Positions 22,004 through 31,860 of a DNA stretch of 64,000 nt are shown here, in pieces. How positions within the stretch are numbered: the stretch's first letter is position 1; every line of letters starts with the position of its first letter. A program made the translations under genes and the position numbers. Source of the DNA: Endotrypanum monterogeii (lineage: Eukaryota > Euglenozoa > Kinetoplastea > Trypanosomatida > Trypanosomatidae); contig CM007346.1 of assembly GCA_000333855.2 (NCBI GenBank), forward strand, positions 962,365 through 1,026,364, in the 5' to 3' direction. The notes under the pieces are model-generated. The model made no database searches. It was given only the letters and a program-made list of their open reading frames with translations, and was not told the DNA's origin.

Positions 22004-23311
22004 ATGTTTACTCCAGCCCCAGTGACAGAACCGCTGAAGGTTATCGGCCGTGAGCTTCACCTCGACCGTCTGATTGGGAGCGGAAGCTTCGGCGAGGTGT
22101 ATCTGGCCGCTCGCATTGGGCTCGTGGCAAATGCGAAACACAATTTCACGTTCCCTGCAGAATGTGTTGTGAAGGTGATGCGACGCGGACTCTGCAACGA
22201 GGAAGAGGTAGCCGCCATGAACCGCGAGGTGGCTACGCTGAGTTCGATGGATCACCCGTACATTGTTCCCTACATCGGGGCTTGGGTGGAAGCGGCGCGC
22301 GGCAAGTTCTTCGGCTGCTACTGTTTGGCGATGAAGTATTGCGAGGGTGGGGACCTGCATGGATTCATTGCGCAGTGCATGAATGAACGGCGCTTGCCAC
22401 CTGCTGATATTGCGGTGCGCATCATGGCGCAAGTCTTTTCCGCCCTCAACTACAGCCACTCTCGCCGACTCATTCATCGCGACATAAAACCGGGTAACGT
22501 GTTTCTTACCTTACAGAAAAGTGGAGTGCCTGATAAGGCGATGATCGGTGACTATGGTCTCGTGCGCTCACTCGAGGCTTCGCGGCAGCTAGTCAAGACG
22601 CGAGTGGGGACACCGTCGTACATTTCACCGGAAATCGCTGCGGGGGAGGCGTACGGCACCAAGACAGACATATTCTCTGCAGGCACAATGTTTTATGAGC
22701 TGCTTTCGCTTCATCGACCTTTCTGGAAACGGGCGATGACAGAAGAACTGCTTTTTCGTGAGGTTCTGCAGCGAGATCCAATGCCGCAGTTTCGCAAGTA
22801 CACAAACAGCGTCTACAGCACTGATCTGGCTGATGTCATCGAGGCCTGTCTCGTGAAGCGTGAAAACAAAAGGGCAACTGCGTACGATGTTTTGGTTCGA
22901 CTTACCTCGCCGATCACTTTGTACGTCCTCAAGAATACGATTCCGGTGTACATGGAGAAGAGTTCCCCAGATCTTTCCTCTTCTTCGAGTCCTCCTGCGG
23001 CGTCCTCTACGTCCGGGTGTCACGGGTCCGCTGTACAGGGGGTGGAGGCTGCTGCCACGCCGCACCAGTGGCTAGAGCGTTTGTTTCTCCTCCGTAAAGG
23101 TGCCACGCTGGGAGCCAAGCTATCGCGTCTCTTGTCACACAACCTGGAGCTTCTCTTCCAAATTCGTGTCCTGGTTGCCTGTCGCTGTGACAACGCCCAA
23201 CATCTGGAAAGTGGCCTGGCGGAGCTTCTTTGGGCCTTTCCAGATCCATTCGTGCCCTTCCATGAGATCACAGATCTGGTGCTGAGTGACTACCGAAAAT
23301 TGGCAGAGTAA
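22004..23311 (+). CDS. NEK-like serine/threonine protein kinase
   Basis: 435 residues with a complete kinase domain (about 14-305): glycine loop GSGSFG (25-30), lysine in VVKVM (K57), catalytic HRDIKPGN (158-165), activation loop start DYG (183-185), SPE in place of APE (208-210) and TDIFSAG (221-227). All residues needed for catalysis are present, so it should be active. The overall pattern is closest to NEK kinases, which in trypanosomatids act in basal-body, flagellar and cell-cycle control. The glycine-loop-to-lysine insert (38-53) is longer than usual. Residues 306-435 have no known domain; a Ser/Pro-rich linker (about 323-345) leads to a helical tail. The group call is fairly sure, the role inferred. 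Confidence 0.88.
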   Translation: MFTPAPVTEPLKVIGRELHLDRLIGSGSFGEVYLAARIGLVANAKHNFTFPAECVVKVMRRGLCNEEEVAAMNREVATLSSMDHPYIVPYIGAWVEAARGKFFGCYCLAMKYCEGGDLHGFIAQCMNERRLPPADIAVRIMAQVFSALNYSHSRRLIHRDIKPGNVFLTLQKSGVPDKAMIGDYGLVRSLEASRQLVKTRVGTPSYISPEIAAGEAYGTKTDIFSAGTMFYELLSLHRPFWKRAMTEELLFREVLQRDPMPQFRKYTNSVYSTDLADVIEACLVKRENKRATAYDVLVRLTSPITLYVLKNTIPVYMEKSSPDLSSSSSPPAASSTSGCHGSAVQGVEAAATPHQWLERLFLLRKGATLGAKLSRLLSHNLELLFQIRVLVACRCDNAQHLESGLAELLWAFPDPFVPFHEITDLVLSDYRKLAE

Positions 23312-24238
23312 GGATTTTTCTTTCTTAGTGCATTGCAGTTCTGTGCACTGATAGCTTCTCTCTTTTGTGGCAAAAAAAAAAAAAGAAAAGTGCGTTCAAT
23401 TGAGTGCTCCCAACCGGCTGCATTACATGAAAGTCTGAATGGTATCTACCCTTTACTTCCTCAGGAAACATCTGTCCTACGCTGCCTGCTAGCGCTAATG
23501 TACCTCGCTTCATCTTCGCTCTGCTTATTCCTTTCTATGCCGTTTGTTTTGGGATTTTCCTTGTGTGTGTATTCTCGTGATACATCATCTTCCTCCCTCC
23601 CCTTCCCTTGTTTTGTACCTTTTCTCTTTTCCTTTTTTTTTTTTGTTTGTGTGTGTGTGTTCGTCGACGTGCGCACCCCAGTCTCCACTTTTTAGCCTAT
23701 CCTGCTACGCTTCTGCGTTGCTGCTCTTGCCTGTGTATCGGTGCAAGCTCGAACAGGCTCTGGAAAATGGATTCGAGCAGTCGTGCAGGGACACATCAGA
23801 GTGCAGCACACCTTCTTTTTCCTGCTCTCTACCGTCTTTTTTTTTTTCTGCTCAGCATTCGATATCCCTTCTTTTTAAATCGGATTCTGAAGAGGACTGA
23901 ACACGGGACTGGCACAGTCGCACGCGAAGTTCCTCCCCCCTTTACATATATATATATATATGGGGAGGGGTACATAACTACAGAGTGACACACCTACACG
24001 TAACTATGTTTCCAGAATTTCTCGCGTAGGTGTGTGTTTCGTACCTTCTGGGCCTTTTTTTTTGTGGTTCATCTCCGACCCGTCCCGCCATTTCTGTGTA
24101 TCTCCAGTACCATTTTTTCTTTTTTCTCAATTTTTTCTGATCTCGATCTTTTTTTTGTCTGTGTTTCGAATTTCTCGGCGTCTTTTTGTCTTTCCTATTT
24201 CCTTTCTACACTTGTGTACGTGTCTTATCAAATTTTTC
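23312..24238. other. Intergenic region after the kinase
   Basis: No gene seen. It is strongly T/C-rich, with (TA)n at 23945-23962 and an unbroken pyrimidine-biased stretch from about 24055 to 24238 that resembles the leader of a gene starting at 24239. Confidence 0.65.
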
Positions 24239-24545
24239 ATGTTTGCCGCCGTCCTCACGCTGATACCGCGCGTATACGTACGTACGTACGTACGTACGTA
24301 CTCGGGTTCTGCTGGAGATATGCACTGAGCTAAGCCGCGTATGCGTGGCAGATGACGCCAATCGCATCGTGCTGAAAGAGCTGCCTGTGGCGGGCAATAT
24401 CGATGCGGGCGGTGGGCGTTGTGGTGATACAACTGGTTCACAGAGACCGAGTCAAATGCCTGCGAAGAGGTCGGTTTTCTCAGCTACAACCACATCCTCT
24501 GGCGTCGCCAAAACACAAAAAGGAGTGCGGATGTTTCTTACCTGA
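24239..24545 (+). pseudogene. Possible small gene out of frame at an ACGT repeat
   Basis: An ATG at 24239 follows a long T/C-rich leader and opens a frame beginning MFAAVLTLIPRV, then runs through an ACGT repeat (24276-24301) and stops at 24328. A different frame, open from the repeat to the TGA at 24545, has gene-like composition (for example RIVLKELPVAGNIDAGG) but no upstream ATG. One repeat unit fewer, or two more, would put both parts in one frame of about 100 codons. It could be a true small gene with a repeat-length error in the assembly, a length-variable allele, or a dead gene. No family is recognised. Confidence 0.4.
24276..24301 (+). repeat. (ACGT)6.5 tetranucleotide repeat
   Basis: A perfect self-complementary 4-base repeat, and the only ACGT tract noticed in the window. 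Length change by one unit shifts the reading frame. Confidence 0.97.
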
Positions 24546-24812
24546 GGCGACATTGCAGCCTCCGATTCCTTGCCAGCGTGGAGGTAATTGGCAGCTCTGC
24601 TCTATCGTCGCGTCCACACGTCTCAAGTTGCATTGAATGAGCTTCATGATCTCTTCCCCATATCTACTTGCTCATTCTCCCCTCTCCTTCCTAAAAAAAT
24701 AACATCATTTCCCACACTCATTCACTGCCTCTCTTCTTCATTCACACTTGTACTCTTCCGTGATTTTGCAACTATCCCACCACGCGTACTTATATAGTTA
24801 AAAAAAAAAAAT

Positions 24813-24824
24813 TCTTCTTCACAG
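24813..24824 (+). promoter_or_regulatory. Predicted spliced-leader acceptor
   Basis: TTCTTCTTCACAG follows an A-run and an upstream T/C-rich stretch, 50 bases before ATG 24874. It supports that start over non-ATG positions further upstream. Confidence 0.55.
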
Positions 24825-24873
24825 CGAACTGCACGTGGAAGCGGTGCTTACACGCCTTGTGGAATTGGTCACC

Positions 24874-25329
24874 ATGTCCTCTATTGCTGCGAAGCAGGTG
24901 CATCGCCAGCAGCAGCTGCAGCCACGACTAGCGCTCCCCGCGGGCCGCATCGTCTCCCTTGAAGAGGGGCGCCGACTCGCAAAGCTTGTTCAAGACGAAG
25001 AAGATCGCTTGCACTCCGAGGCAACTGGTCTTCTAGAGCAGAAGGCAGCGACTCCTGTCTTGCTGGAAGAAAGCGTCTCAAAGCGAATTTTACTGCTACG
25101 TCAGAAACAGAATAAAAAAGCCAACGTGAGGGCTGCAGTCGCGTACGCAAATCGAATGCACCGAAGATCTTCTATTCAGGCAGAGGATGCGACCAAAATG
25201 CGCGAGGCTGCCACGCGCGTGCTTCGCCCCTCCTCCAGCGTTGGGAACGCTGGCCTGAGGCAGCGTCGCCAACGAGCAGAGCAGACAAAGAGGCAGCGGC
25301 AACCCCCAAAGGGGGGGAAGAGGCATTAG
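24874..25329 (+). CDS. Small basic helical protein, 151 residues
   Basis: From ATG 24874 the protein is rich in Arg, Lys, Gln and Ala. It has a predicted helical core (about 28-115: charged, heptad-like, no proline except around 60) and a very basic tail ending in GGKRH. No cysteine, membrane segment or signal peptide is present. The composition suggests binding to RNA, tubulin or another acidic partner, but that is only inference. Coding is supported by GC-rich codon use and a clear acceptor upstream. The family is not recognised. Confidence 0.75.
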   Translation: MSSIAAKQVHRQQQLQPRLALPAGRIVSLEEGRRLAKLVQDEEDRLHSEATGLLEQKAATPVLLEESVSKRILLLRQKQNKKANVRAAVAYANRMHRRSSIQAEDATKMREAATRVLRPSSSVGNAGLRQRRQRAEQTKRQRQPPKGGKRH

Positions 25330-26535
25330 CGTGTGATGCTTGGACTCATATGTGTCATCTTTAGGCAAAGGATGCGACAGGAAAGATCGGCCGCGAAGAC
25401 TGTTCGAGACAAATCGCCCCTTTAAAGTTGCCCTTCTTACATCGACTTCAATCAGAGGGGGGGGGGGAAGAGAGAGAGAGTGGATACCGTTGCTTGCCGC
25501 CGCGTGCGTATGACTGATGTGAATGCCTACACACTTACCCACTCACCGTACGGTATACGTCTCAGAGGTTCTTTATGTCGTGTGAATGATTTTCATAGTT
25601 TCCCTGAAGCTCTGTTTTTTTTTCCTTCAAGGTGAATTAGCTGTTGCCTCTACAATGGGCGCAGTGGTGGGCCAAGGCTGCTTTTTGGTGTATCCGTGTG
25701 CTCAGCTGTGGAGGGGTACGGATTCCTTCTCTCTTTTTTTTTTTTATACCTCTTTTGGTTTTAATCCAGCTCGTATAATTTCTCTTCTTTTTCTTTTTAT
25801 CAATGTTGCTCGTGTGGGATATGCACAGGGTTTGTGGACGCGTGTGTGTATGTGTTTCTGTGTGTGGTTTTAATCTGTGGGGCTGCCACCGAAAAGTGGT
25901 ATCAACAAATCTAAAAAAATGAAAAAAATCCATAACGATACTGGTACACTAGAGCGGCTCTGCAGTCCACTTTATCGTCTATCGAATGCGGCATACAGCG
26001 GAGGAGGATTGCCTCAACTCTGCACGAACGCCTTCGTCTGAACCCCCAAGTAAGAAGTACAGGCAAACACCACGCCTGTGGAGTTGCAGATGTAATCTGA
26101 GGCGGCTGGGCAGTGAACCTCTTCCCATTAAGTGCGAAATGAGAAAAAAATCTCACCCACTTCCGTTCTTCACAAGGCACTATAGTTTTCGCTCGTGCTC
26201 ATTATCGAAGCGAAGCAGTGCGCACATGCATTTCCGACATTCAGACATCTATCCTTTTTTTTTCCTCTGTCTCTCTCACCTTCTCCCTTGCTAACAATCC
26301 GAACGCGCTCATCTTCTCATTGCACTTCCGCGGGACGACTCATCCGTTTGATACACACATATATACATAAATACACACGCACAGCAACGCACCTCTATTC
26401 TCGTCATTGCTTTTGAGTTTCCCCAGTCAAAAAAACCGCCATTTTCATTTCTCTAACAGTGCGGTCTCTCTGTGTGTCTTCTCTACTCATATCATTTTGT
26501 GTTCGCCTTCGCCCCCTTCCTATCTCCTTGACAAG

Positions 26536-26538
<3 letters not shown>

Positions 26539-26576
<38 letters not shown>

Positions 26577-26580
26577 TCTC

Positions 26581-26621
<41 letters not shown>
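26539..26621 (+). repeat. Compound (CA)n-(TA)n microsatellite
   Basis: CA run 26539-26574 and TA run 26588-26621; same CA-then-TA order as at 14974-15039. Confidence 0.95.
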
Positions 26622-26627
<6 letters not shown>

Positions 26628-26740
26628 TCCTTTTTTTTGATAGCCTTTTCTATGCTTGTTTTACCCTCTGAAATCGATCGGTTGCCGTCTCAGCGTTTTT
26701 TTTCTTGATCTTTGCGTAGCTTTACACAGGTAAGTCCTCC

Positions 26741-26794
26741 ATCCACTCATCCACTCATCCACTCACCCCTCCCTCCCTCCCTCCCTCCCTCCCT
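26741..26794 (+). repeat. Tandem 8-mer and TCCC repeats
   Basis: About three CATCCACT units are followed by about seven TCCC units. They form a pyrimidine-rich tract upstream of the next gene. Confidence 0.9.
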
Positions 26795-27090
26795 CTTCGA
26801 CGTGTCGCTACCTTTTAAATTATTACCACTCTCGGCACTGTTCTGTTTCTCCCTCCTCTTTTTTTTTTATTTTGATAGAGGTGGTGTTTGTCGTGGTGCC
26901 GGGAGCCTGCACTGCATTTTTGTTTTCTCTTTCCTTCAGCGCGTATCTAATAGCAGTTTCTTTAACCTTTCGCGTTGGCTGCCGCCTACTCCCCGCCCTC
27001 TTTTACTTCAACTGTTGAGACAACTTACCGTTTTTTTTTTTTTCATGCAGGCAGTTGTCGTACCTGAACATCAGAAAAGGAGCTTCTGAG

Positions 27091-27110
27091 TTCTTTCTTT
27101 TCTCTTGCAG
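27091..27110 (+). promoter_or_regulatory. Predicted spliced-leader acceptor for the TULIP-PqiA gene
   Basis: TTCTTTCTTTTCTCTTGCAG: a clean pyrimidine tract ending in CAG at 27110, 140 bases before ATG 27251. One of the clearest acceptors in the window. Confidence 0.65.
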
Positions 27111-27250
27111 TTGCGTACAATTGGCCCTTTGTCTATAGCACAGAGGAGATCACTTACACTCACGAAGGCTGATACGTAGATCTCATTTTTTATCGAGAGT
27201 GCTTTGTGTACCACAATCAGCTCCAGAGGAGGACAAGGGTGGTGGGAAAC

Positions 27251-29722
27251 ATGGCACCGTACAGTCAATGTGTGACTACGGCACTCCTCCTGAGTGCACT
27301 GAACCTCACCTTTTTATCTATCCCAGGCTTTGACATGAATCTCTTAAAATTTCACACCTACAATCTCAGCTGCTCTAACATTTCTCTCGGTGGGTTGGGC
27401 GCCAACTGGGAAGAAACTGCTTCGTACGCGGGAATTACTCAGGGTGGCTCCATCCACTGCCGCGCCAATTTGGCAGCGAACGTCTATCAGGGATATGTGT
27501 TGGCGAACGTGGCGGTGCAGCCCAGTGAGTTGCAGCTTGTGCGTACTGTTGAAAGTCCGCATTCGGATGTTTTGTGCTTGACTCGCAGTGCCGTCACCAA
27601 ATCCTGCAGCGTCAAGGCTTCCCTAGTGAGGCTGTATAGTGATCCTCCGAACAGCCTCATTGATCTCCTCCTCGCAAATTTCCGCCTACAAGTCAATGCT
27701 TTTTTGGAAAGATACGTATGCGAGGTGGTGTTGCCTCGGATAGAGAAGGATATCGTCAACTACACCTACCCTCTGACTCCTGAGAGGAAGGATGACAAGA
27801 GTAGAAAAAATATTCCCATTGATGTCTCGATTCCATTGCGTGGGATAATGTCCATTGCGAATAAGGTGTCCATCGCCGGCAACAAGGTCAGTGTGAGTTC
27901 TCACAATCAGCGGTTAAGTGTGAAAATATCCCATCCAGGCGGCTCGCATGTTCGGTACGTCGGGGGTCTAGTGCCATCTGGCCCACAGCAGTCTGTGATC
28001 AATTGGTTACAAGGACTCGTTGATGCGTACCTTGCAAAGCGTGTCCCCCACCCTTTCCCCGTGTATGGACTTCCCCAAGCGATCGATAACATCGAAGCAG
28101 GTCTGAACTCTTCACAAATGCTCTACGCACGCTTTGATGTGGACATGGCTATCGCGGGGTCTGGGAGCAACTGGGTCAGCATCTACCGAGATCCGGGTGT
28201 CACTGTCGAGAACCTCCAGATACAGTGGATTGCGGATGGATTCGGGAGCTTCATGACGCACGAGTTTGCGCCTATCATAACAAAAGTTATCAATGCAAAG
28301 GTCGCCGCAGCCCTTGCTGCGTTTAATGAATCGGCGCACCACTCCACAGCGGACAGCGCAGACGCCGATGAACCGATTGTTTTCACCTTTGGGCGAAGCA
28401 CTGCGGTGCACGACACACCGATGAAGATCCCTTTGGTCGTGATTGGCTCCGTCGGGTTTTTTTTTGGTGCACTGCTGGTGATTCGAAATGTGCGCAAACA
28501 CTGGGTGGAGCCGGTGTTGAGCACGACGACTGGCTTACCGGTCTCTGCCTTGCGCCTCGTTGCAGAAGACTGCTTCATAATTCTGAGTGCTCTCTGCTGC
28601 ATACTGCTATTTGTTGCGAGCTGCACAATGACCGGCGCTTCCGTTGTAATCGGCAACGAGATGCACGCGTACGTTTTCTCTTTGTCGGACACTGTTGCGG
28701 ATATGTGGCATGCGGGGCTTTACGTTCTGTCCGTTCTCGTATTGGTTTTCAGTGGTATTTACCCGTATGTGAAGCTGCTCAGCATCCTCGGATTCACCGT
28801 CGTGGCACACCGCCCCAGGAGCACAGCTCTTATGCTGATCGATTATGTCGGTAAGCTCTCACTGATCGATACCTTCTCGCTCATAGTGATGGTGTCGGGA
28901 CTCGAAATTCGTCACGTTGCGGATGTGCGTGTTCATCCAGGTTTTTACTTCTTCATGTATGCGACTATTGGTTCGATGGCCTTGGGTAACTACGCTACGC
29001 AGTTGTGGCGTAGAGGGACGACGATACGAAGCAAGGGTATAAAAAGAGCGGGCTCTAGTCCTTCGTCTCCCGGTGAAAACGACGATGCACGATCCACATT
29101 AGCTTGTGAGCGAGAGCCAGCGGAGCAAGTCCAGCCGATGATCGATAGCATCAACCTCCAAGACGGACCATCTGTACAACGTCAAGGTCGGTTACTAGGT
29201 GGTGAACTTCGGAAGAAGCTTTTTCGGTGTTTCCGCATTCTGGGGGTGATAGTTATGATTGGGAGTACCATTCCCGCATGGGTACTTCCCTCGCTTCAGT
29301 ACGATGTCGAAGGTATTGCGCGCTTGCTGACACCGCCGAGAAAATCGCTTTCCCTGTGGACCTTGAGTTCTTTGGGTGGTCGAAGCAATGCGTTCGACCT
29401 ATTGGTGCTCACCCTCTTCACTGTCCTCGTCTCACCATGCCTGTACGTGATCTTGTTTCCACGGTTCGCTTTCCTTGCCTCATGGTGCGCAGCTGATGTG
29501 CTTGTGGTCGCGTGTGTGGTGGGTCTTACCCAGCTTCATCAGTTCATCGGGTTCATCCTTGGGGAGGGCATGGAGGACGCTTACATGGCCCGGGCTTCCC
29601 TGCTATGGCCCGTTTGGCTCCTCGGGGGTGGCTCCTTGCTTATTTGGGTGTACATCGGCTTTGAGATTCGGCACGGGGCTGTGTCCCGCAAGCGCAGTGG
29701 AGCAATTCCATATGGTTCCTAG
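27251..29722 (+). CDS. TULIP-like lumenal domain fused to PqiA-type membrane domain
   Basis: 823 residues. Residues 1-26 form a signal peptide. Residues about 27-390 are soluble and resemble the BPI/LBP (TULIP) lipid-binding fold, with a helix of the type SLIDLLLANFRLQVNAFLER before a Cys and Pro, and several possible N-glycosylation sites (for example NLS, NIS, NYT). From about residue 392 there are multiple membrane helices. Around 500 the sequence reads SGIYPYVKLL, followed by a GKLSLIDTF-type motif, both typical of paraquat-inducible protein A (PqiA). A second, weaker set of helices follows a polar loop (about 600-650). Bacterial PqiA works with an MCE protein in lipid transfer between membranes. 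Here a lipid-binding domain is on the same chain, so lipid transport at an endomembrane or the surface is inferred. Confidence 0.8.
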   Translation: MAPYSQCVTTALLLSALNLTFLSIPGFDMNLLKFHTYNLSCSNISLGGLGANWEETASYAGITQGGSIHCRANLAANVYQGYVLANVAVQPSELQLVRTVESPHSDVLCLTRSAVTKSCSVKASLVRLYSDPPNSLIDLLLANFRLQVNAFLERYVCEVVLPRIEKDIVNYTYPLTPERKDDKSRKNIPIDVSIPLRGIMSIANKVSIAGNKVSVSSHNQRLSVKISHPGGSHVRYVGGLVPSGPQQSVINWLQGLVDAYLAKRVPHPFPVYGLPQAIDNIEAGLNSSQMLYARFDVDMAIAGSGSNWVSIYRDPGVTVENLQIQWIADGFGSFMTHEFAPIITKVINAKVAAALAAFNESAHHSTADSADADEPIVFTFGRSTAVHDTPMKIPLVVIGSVGFFFGALLVIRNVRKHWVEPVLSTTTGLPVSALRLVAEDCFIILSALCCILLFVASCTMTGASVVIGNEMHAYVFSLSDTVADMWHAGLYVLSVLVLVFSGIYPYVKLLSILGFTVVAHRPRSTALMLIDYVGKLSLIDTFSLIVMVSGLEIRHVADVRVHPGFYFFMYATIGSMALGNYATQLWRRGTTIRSKGIKRAGSSPSSPGENDDARSTLACEREPAEQVQPMIDSINLQDGPSVQRQGRLLGGELRKKLFRCFRILGVIVMIGSTIPAWVLPSLQYDVEGIARLLTPPRKSLSLWTLSSLGGRSNAFDLLVLTLFTVLVSPCLYVILFPRFAFLASWCAADVLVVACVVGLTQLHQFIGFILGEGMEDAYMARASLLWPVWLLGGGSLLIWVYIGFEIRHGAVSRKRSGAIPYGS

Positions 29723-30092
29723 GGTGTGGTGGGCAGGGGCGAAGAGGGTTTCATTGGGGAGGGGGGGAGAGCAGTACTTCTCTGGATTATCCGCCTGTAC
29801 ATATTGCTGAAGCTCTAAATAAGATGTATTCGACTCGAAGCTTACGAGGGTTAATTGGGAGTGATTTTTTCGCATGCTTGAGTGCTCGGGAATTCCTCAG
29901 CTCCCTTTTTTCCTTTTTTTTTCTTCTCCTGTCTTCCCATGCCCCTTTGTGGTATTTCTATCAACCGGCACCTCATTCTGTGTTGGTGACGTGGTCTGAA
30001 CATTCTGTGTAGCCTTTTTGGTGTGCTTTGGATGAGACACAAAGCTCCGTTTTTTTATTTTCTGCCTTTTTTTTTTTGCATTCGCTTACCCT

Positions 30093-30569
30093 GAGAAGGG
30101 GACAACCCCCGCATGGAGGGAAGGGGGGAGAGGGAGACACACCAGGCGCAGTACCCCACGTTGCGGTGAGGCCAGGGGTTTTCCCATCTTACCCCCCCTA
30201 TCGGACTCCTGCCACTCCCCCACCACTTGTGGTACTGATGGGGTCATGTATCTACGAAATAGAAAATTTAAAGCATTTCTTTGCCACGGGCAGCGGGGAT
30301 GAACTCCTGGATGTCGCTGCGCTGGAGCAGGCCACAGCCGCGGACGTGACTGCACCATTTAAGGGACGGACAGATGTCTGCCTGCCTCGAGGGGTGCGCC
30401 ACGCGGCAGCCGCAGTCTTCTGTGAGGGAGTCAGAGGCGGCGTGCAAGGCGGTGGTGGGTGAGGTAGGGTGGAAGGGGTATGGGGTCGATACAGGGGCCC
30501 TGCCGGCATGCTCCAGTTTGTCCTGCCGCGACGCGTGGGCGATTTCTCGAATCTCAAAGCTATTGCGGT
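30093..30569 (+). mobile_element. SIDER-like dispersed repeat, family A copy 2
   Basis: Nearly identical to 1894-2343 over its full length and to the reverse complement of 31861-32333. It shares with copy 3 an extra 3' stretch of about 26 bases (TTTCTCGAATCTCAAA and onward) that copy 1 lacks. It lies in the 3' region of the TULIP-PqiA gene. Confidence 0.8.
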
Positions 30570-30827
30570 ATCGTGGGTGAACAGTGCACCCGTCATAAGA
30601 AAAAAAGATATAATGCAGGTTTCTGTTGAGGCTGTGAAGAGTGGGTGTGTGCCGGCATGGCTGACTGAATACCAAGTGCTCACACCTGGCGGGTGAGTGG
30701 AGGCACGTGGCCCAAGTCGTTATGGTGTAGTCATTGCATATTCTGTCATTGTAGCTTTTTGAAGGGCTTATTCTTGTGAGCTTCTTCCTTTTCTCTCGCC
30801 TCCCCTGCTACGCACATAGACACTCCG

Positions 30828-30828
<1 letters not shown>

Positions 30829-30862
<34 letters not shown>

Positions 30863-30876
30863 GTATATGTATATAT
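30829..30876 (+). repeat. Imperfect (TA)n tract
   Basis: TA units interrupted by TG steps, between the two inverted repeats. Confidence 0.92.
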
Positions 30877-31239
30877 TGTTGCTATCTGGGGATATATATA
30901 TTTTTGCTTTAGGCAGAAGTTAGTCCCGAGTGAGAGAAGGTAGTGACGTACTGCGGCCTGGGGCATCGTGATGGAAGACAGTGCTTTCAACACGAATCTG
31001 ACTACCTCTTCCACTTCCATCGCTTTCTACATTGATGTCCACTCGTCAGCACTCTCATAGGCGAGACCGTGGCGTCACGAAGACACCGGGGGCTTGCCAG
31101 ACTTCAACGTGTAGGCGCGCGGGGAGGACATGAGCATATATTTTATTTTGACTCAGAAATGTAAACGTGCCACAATACGGGAAGCGAGATACGTGGCGAA
31201 AACAAAAAACTAGCAGTCGACAAGTGCTCTTGTTGATGA

Positions 31240-31617
31240 ATGAACTCGACCGCCCGGGCGTGGCTGCGTGTTCGACGCGCTGAGGAGCGAAAACTTGAGG
31301 GTAGAACGGCCCTGCAGGTGGAGCGCCTGCAGGTCATAGCCCGAGTCCCTACCAGCCGCGCCGCCGCAAATGTGCGCGCACCACGACCTCCAACTCGTCA
31401 GCTGGTGGCTCCTGGTATACCTGTGCAAAGTTTGGCCACTCACGACTCCGTCATCGGAATCAGGGATGTTCACTCCGATTTTCTCGAACAAGAGCGCACC
31501 AGTCGCGATGTGCTTTTGCGAGAGGAGGCTGATGGTCGTATCACCCTCTTGTGTGTTTTGCTTCACTATGTTACCACGAGGCGACGGTCACCTGCCACCG
31601 ATGTGGAGGCGCTCTGA
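31240..31617 (+). CDS. Possible small gene between inverted repeats, 125 residues
   Basis: An ATG-initiated frame of 125 codons with GC-rich third positions like the confident genes, although the surrounding intergenic DNA is AT- or T-rich. The protein is Arg/Ala/Val-rich, has no cysteine cluster or clear membrane helix, and is not recognised. The opposite strand is also open for 118 codons, so strand choice rests on composition and cluster direction. No strong polypyrimidine acceptor is near the start. It could be a lineage-specific gene or a decaying one trapped between repeats. Confidence 0.4.
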   Translation: MNSTARAWLRVRRAEERKLEGRTALQVERLQVIARVPTSRAAANVRAPRPPTRQLVAPGIPVQSLATHDSVIGIRDVHSDFLEQERTSRDVLLREEADGRITLLCVLLHYVTTRRRSPATDVEAL

Positions 31618-31860
31618 GGAAAGGAGAGCTGCAGTTCTGTGTGGAGCATAGCCCCCTGTTTCAAGGTGTCGAGGCCGTCCACAGATAAGCATTCACATCC
31701 CTAAAGGAGAAGAGAGCATTTGTATCGCATCCTCGAAACACACTTGCTACCCACTGTGCCATAGCCATCACACCTCTCCTCTGCTGTGACAGATGACAAC
31801 GTGGTCAAGGAATCGGATGTCAATTTTTTTTTTTTTTTGCCATATGGCACGGATAACAAA

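Larger units (their letters stand above)
25330..27250. other. 1.9-kb intergenic region, no gene seen
   Basis: T/C-rich, with CA at 26539-26574, TA at 26588-26621 and tandem (CATCCACT)n/(TCCC)n at 26741-26794. It ends in the acceptor of the TULIP-PqiA gene. Confidence 0.75.

Noticed and set aside
26730..26740. GGTAAG resembling a 5' splice site
   Set aside because: Cis-introns are very rare in trypanosomatids and no coding exon lies upstream.
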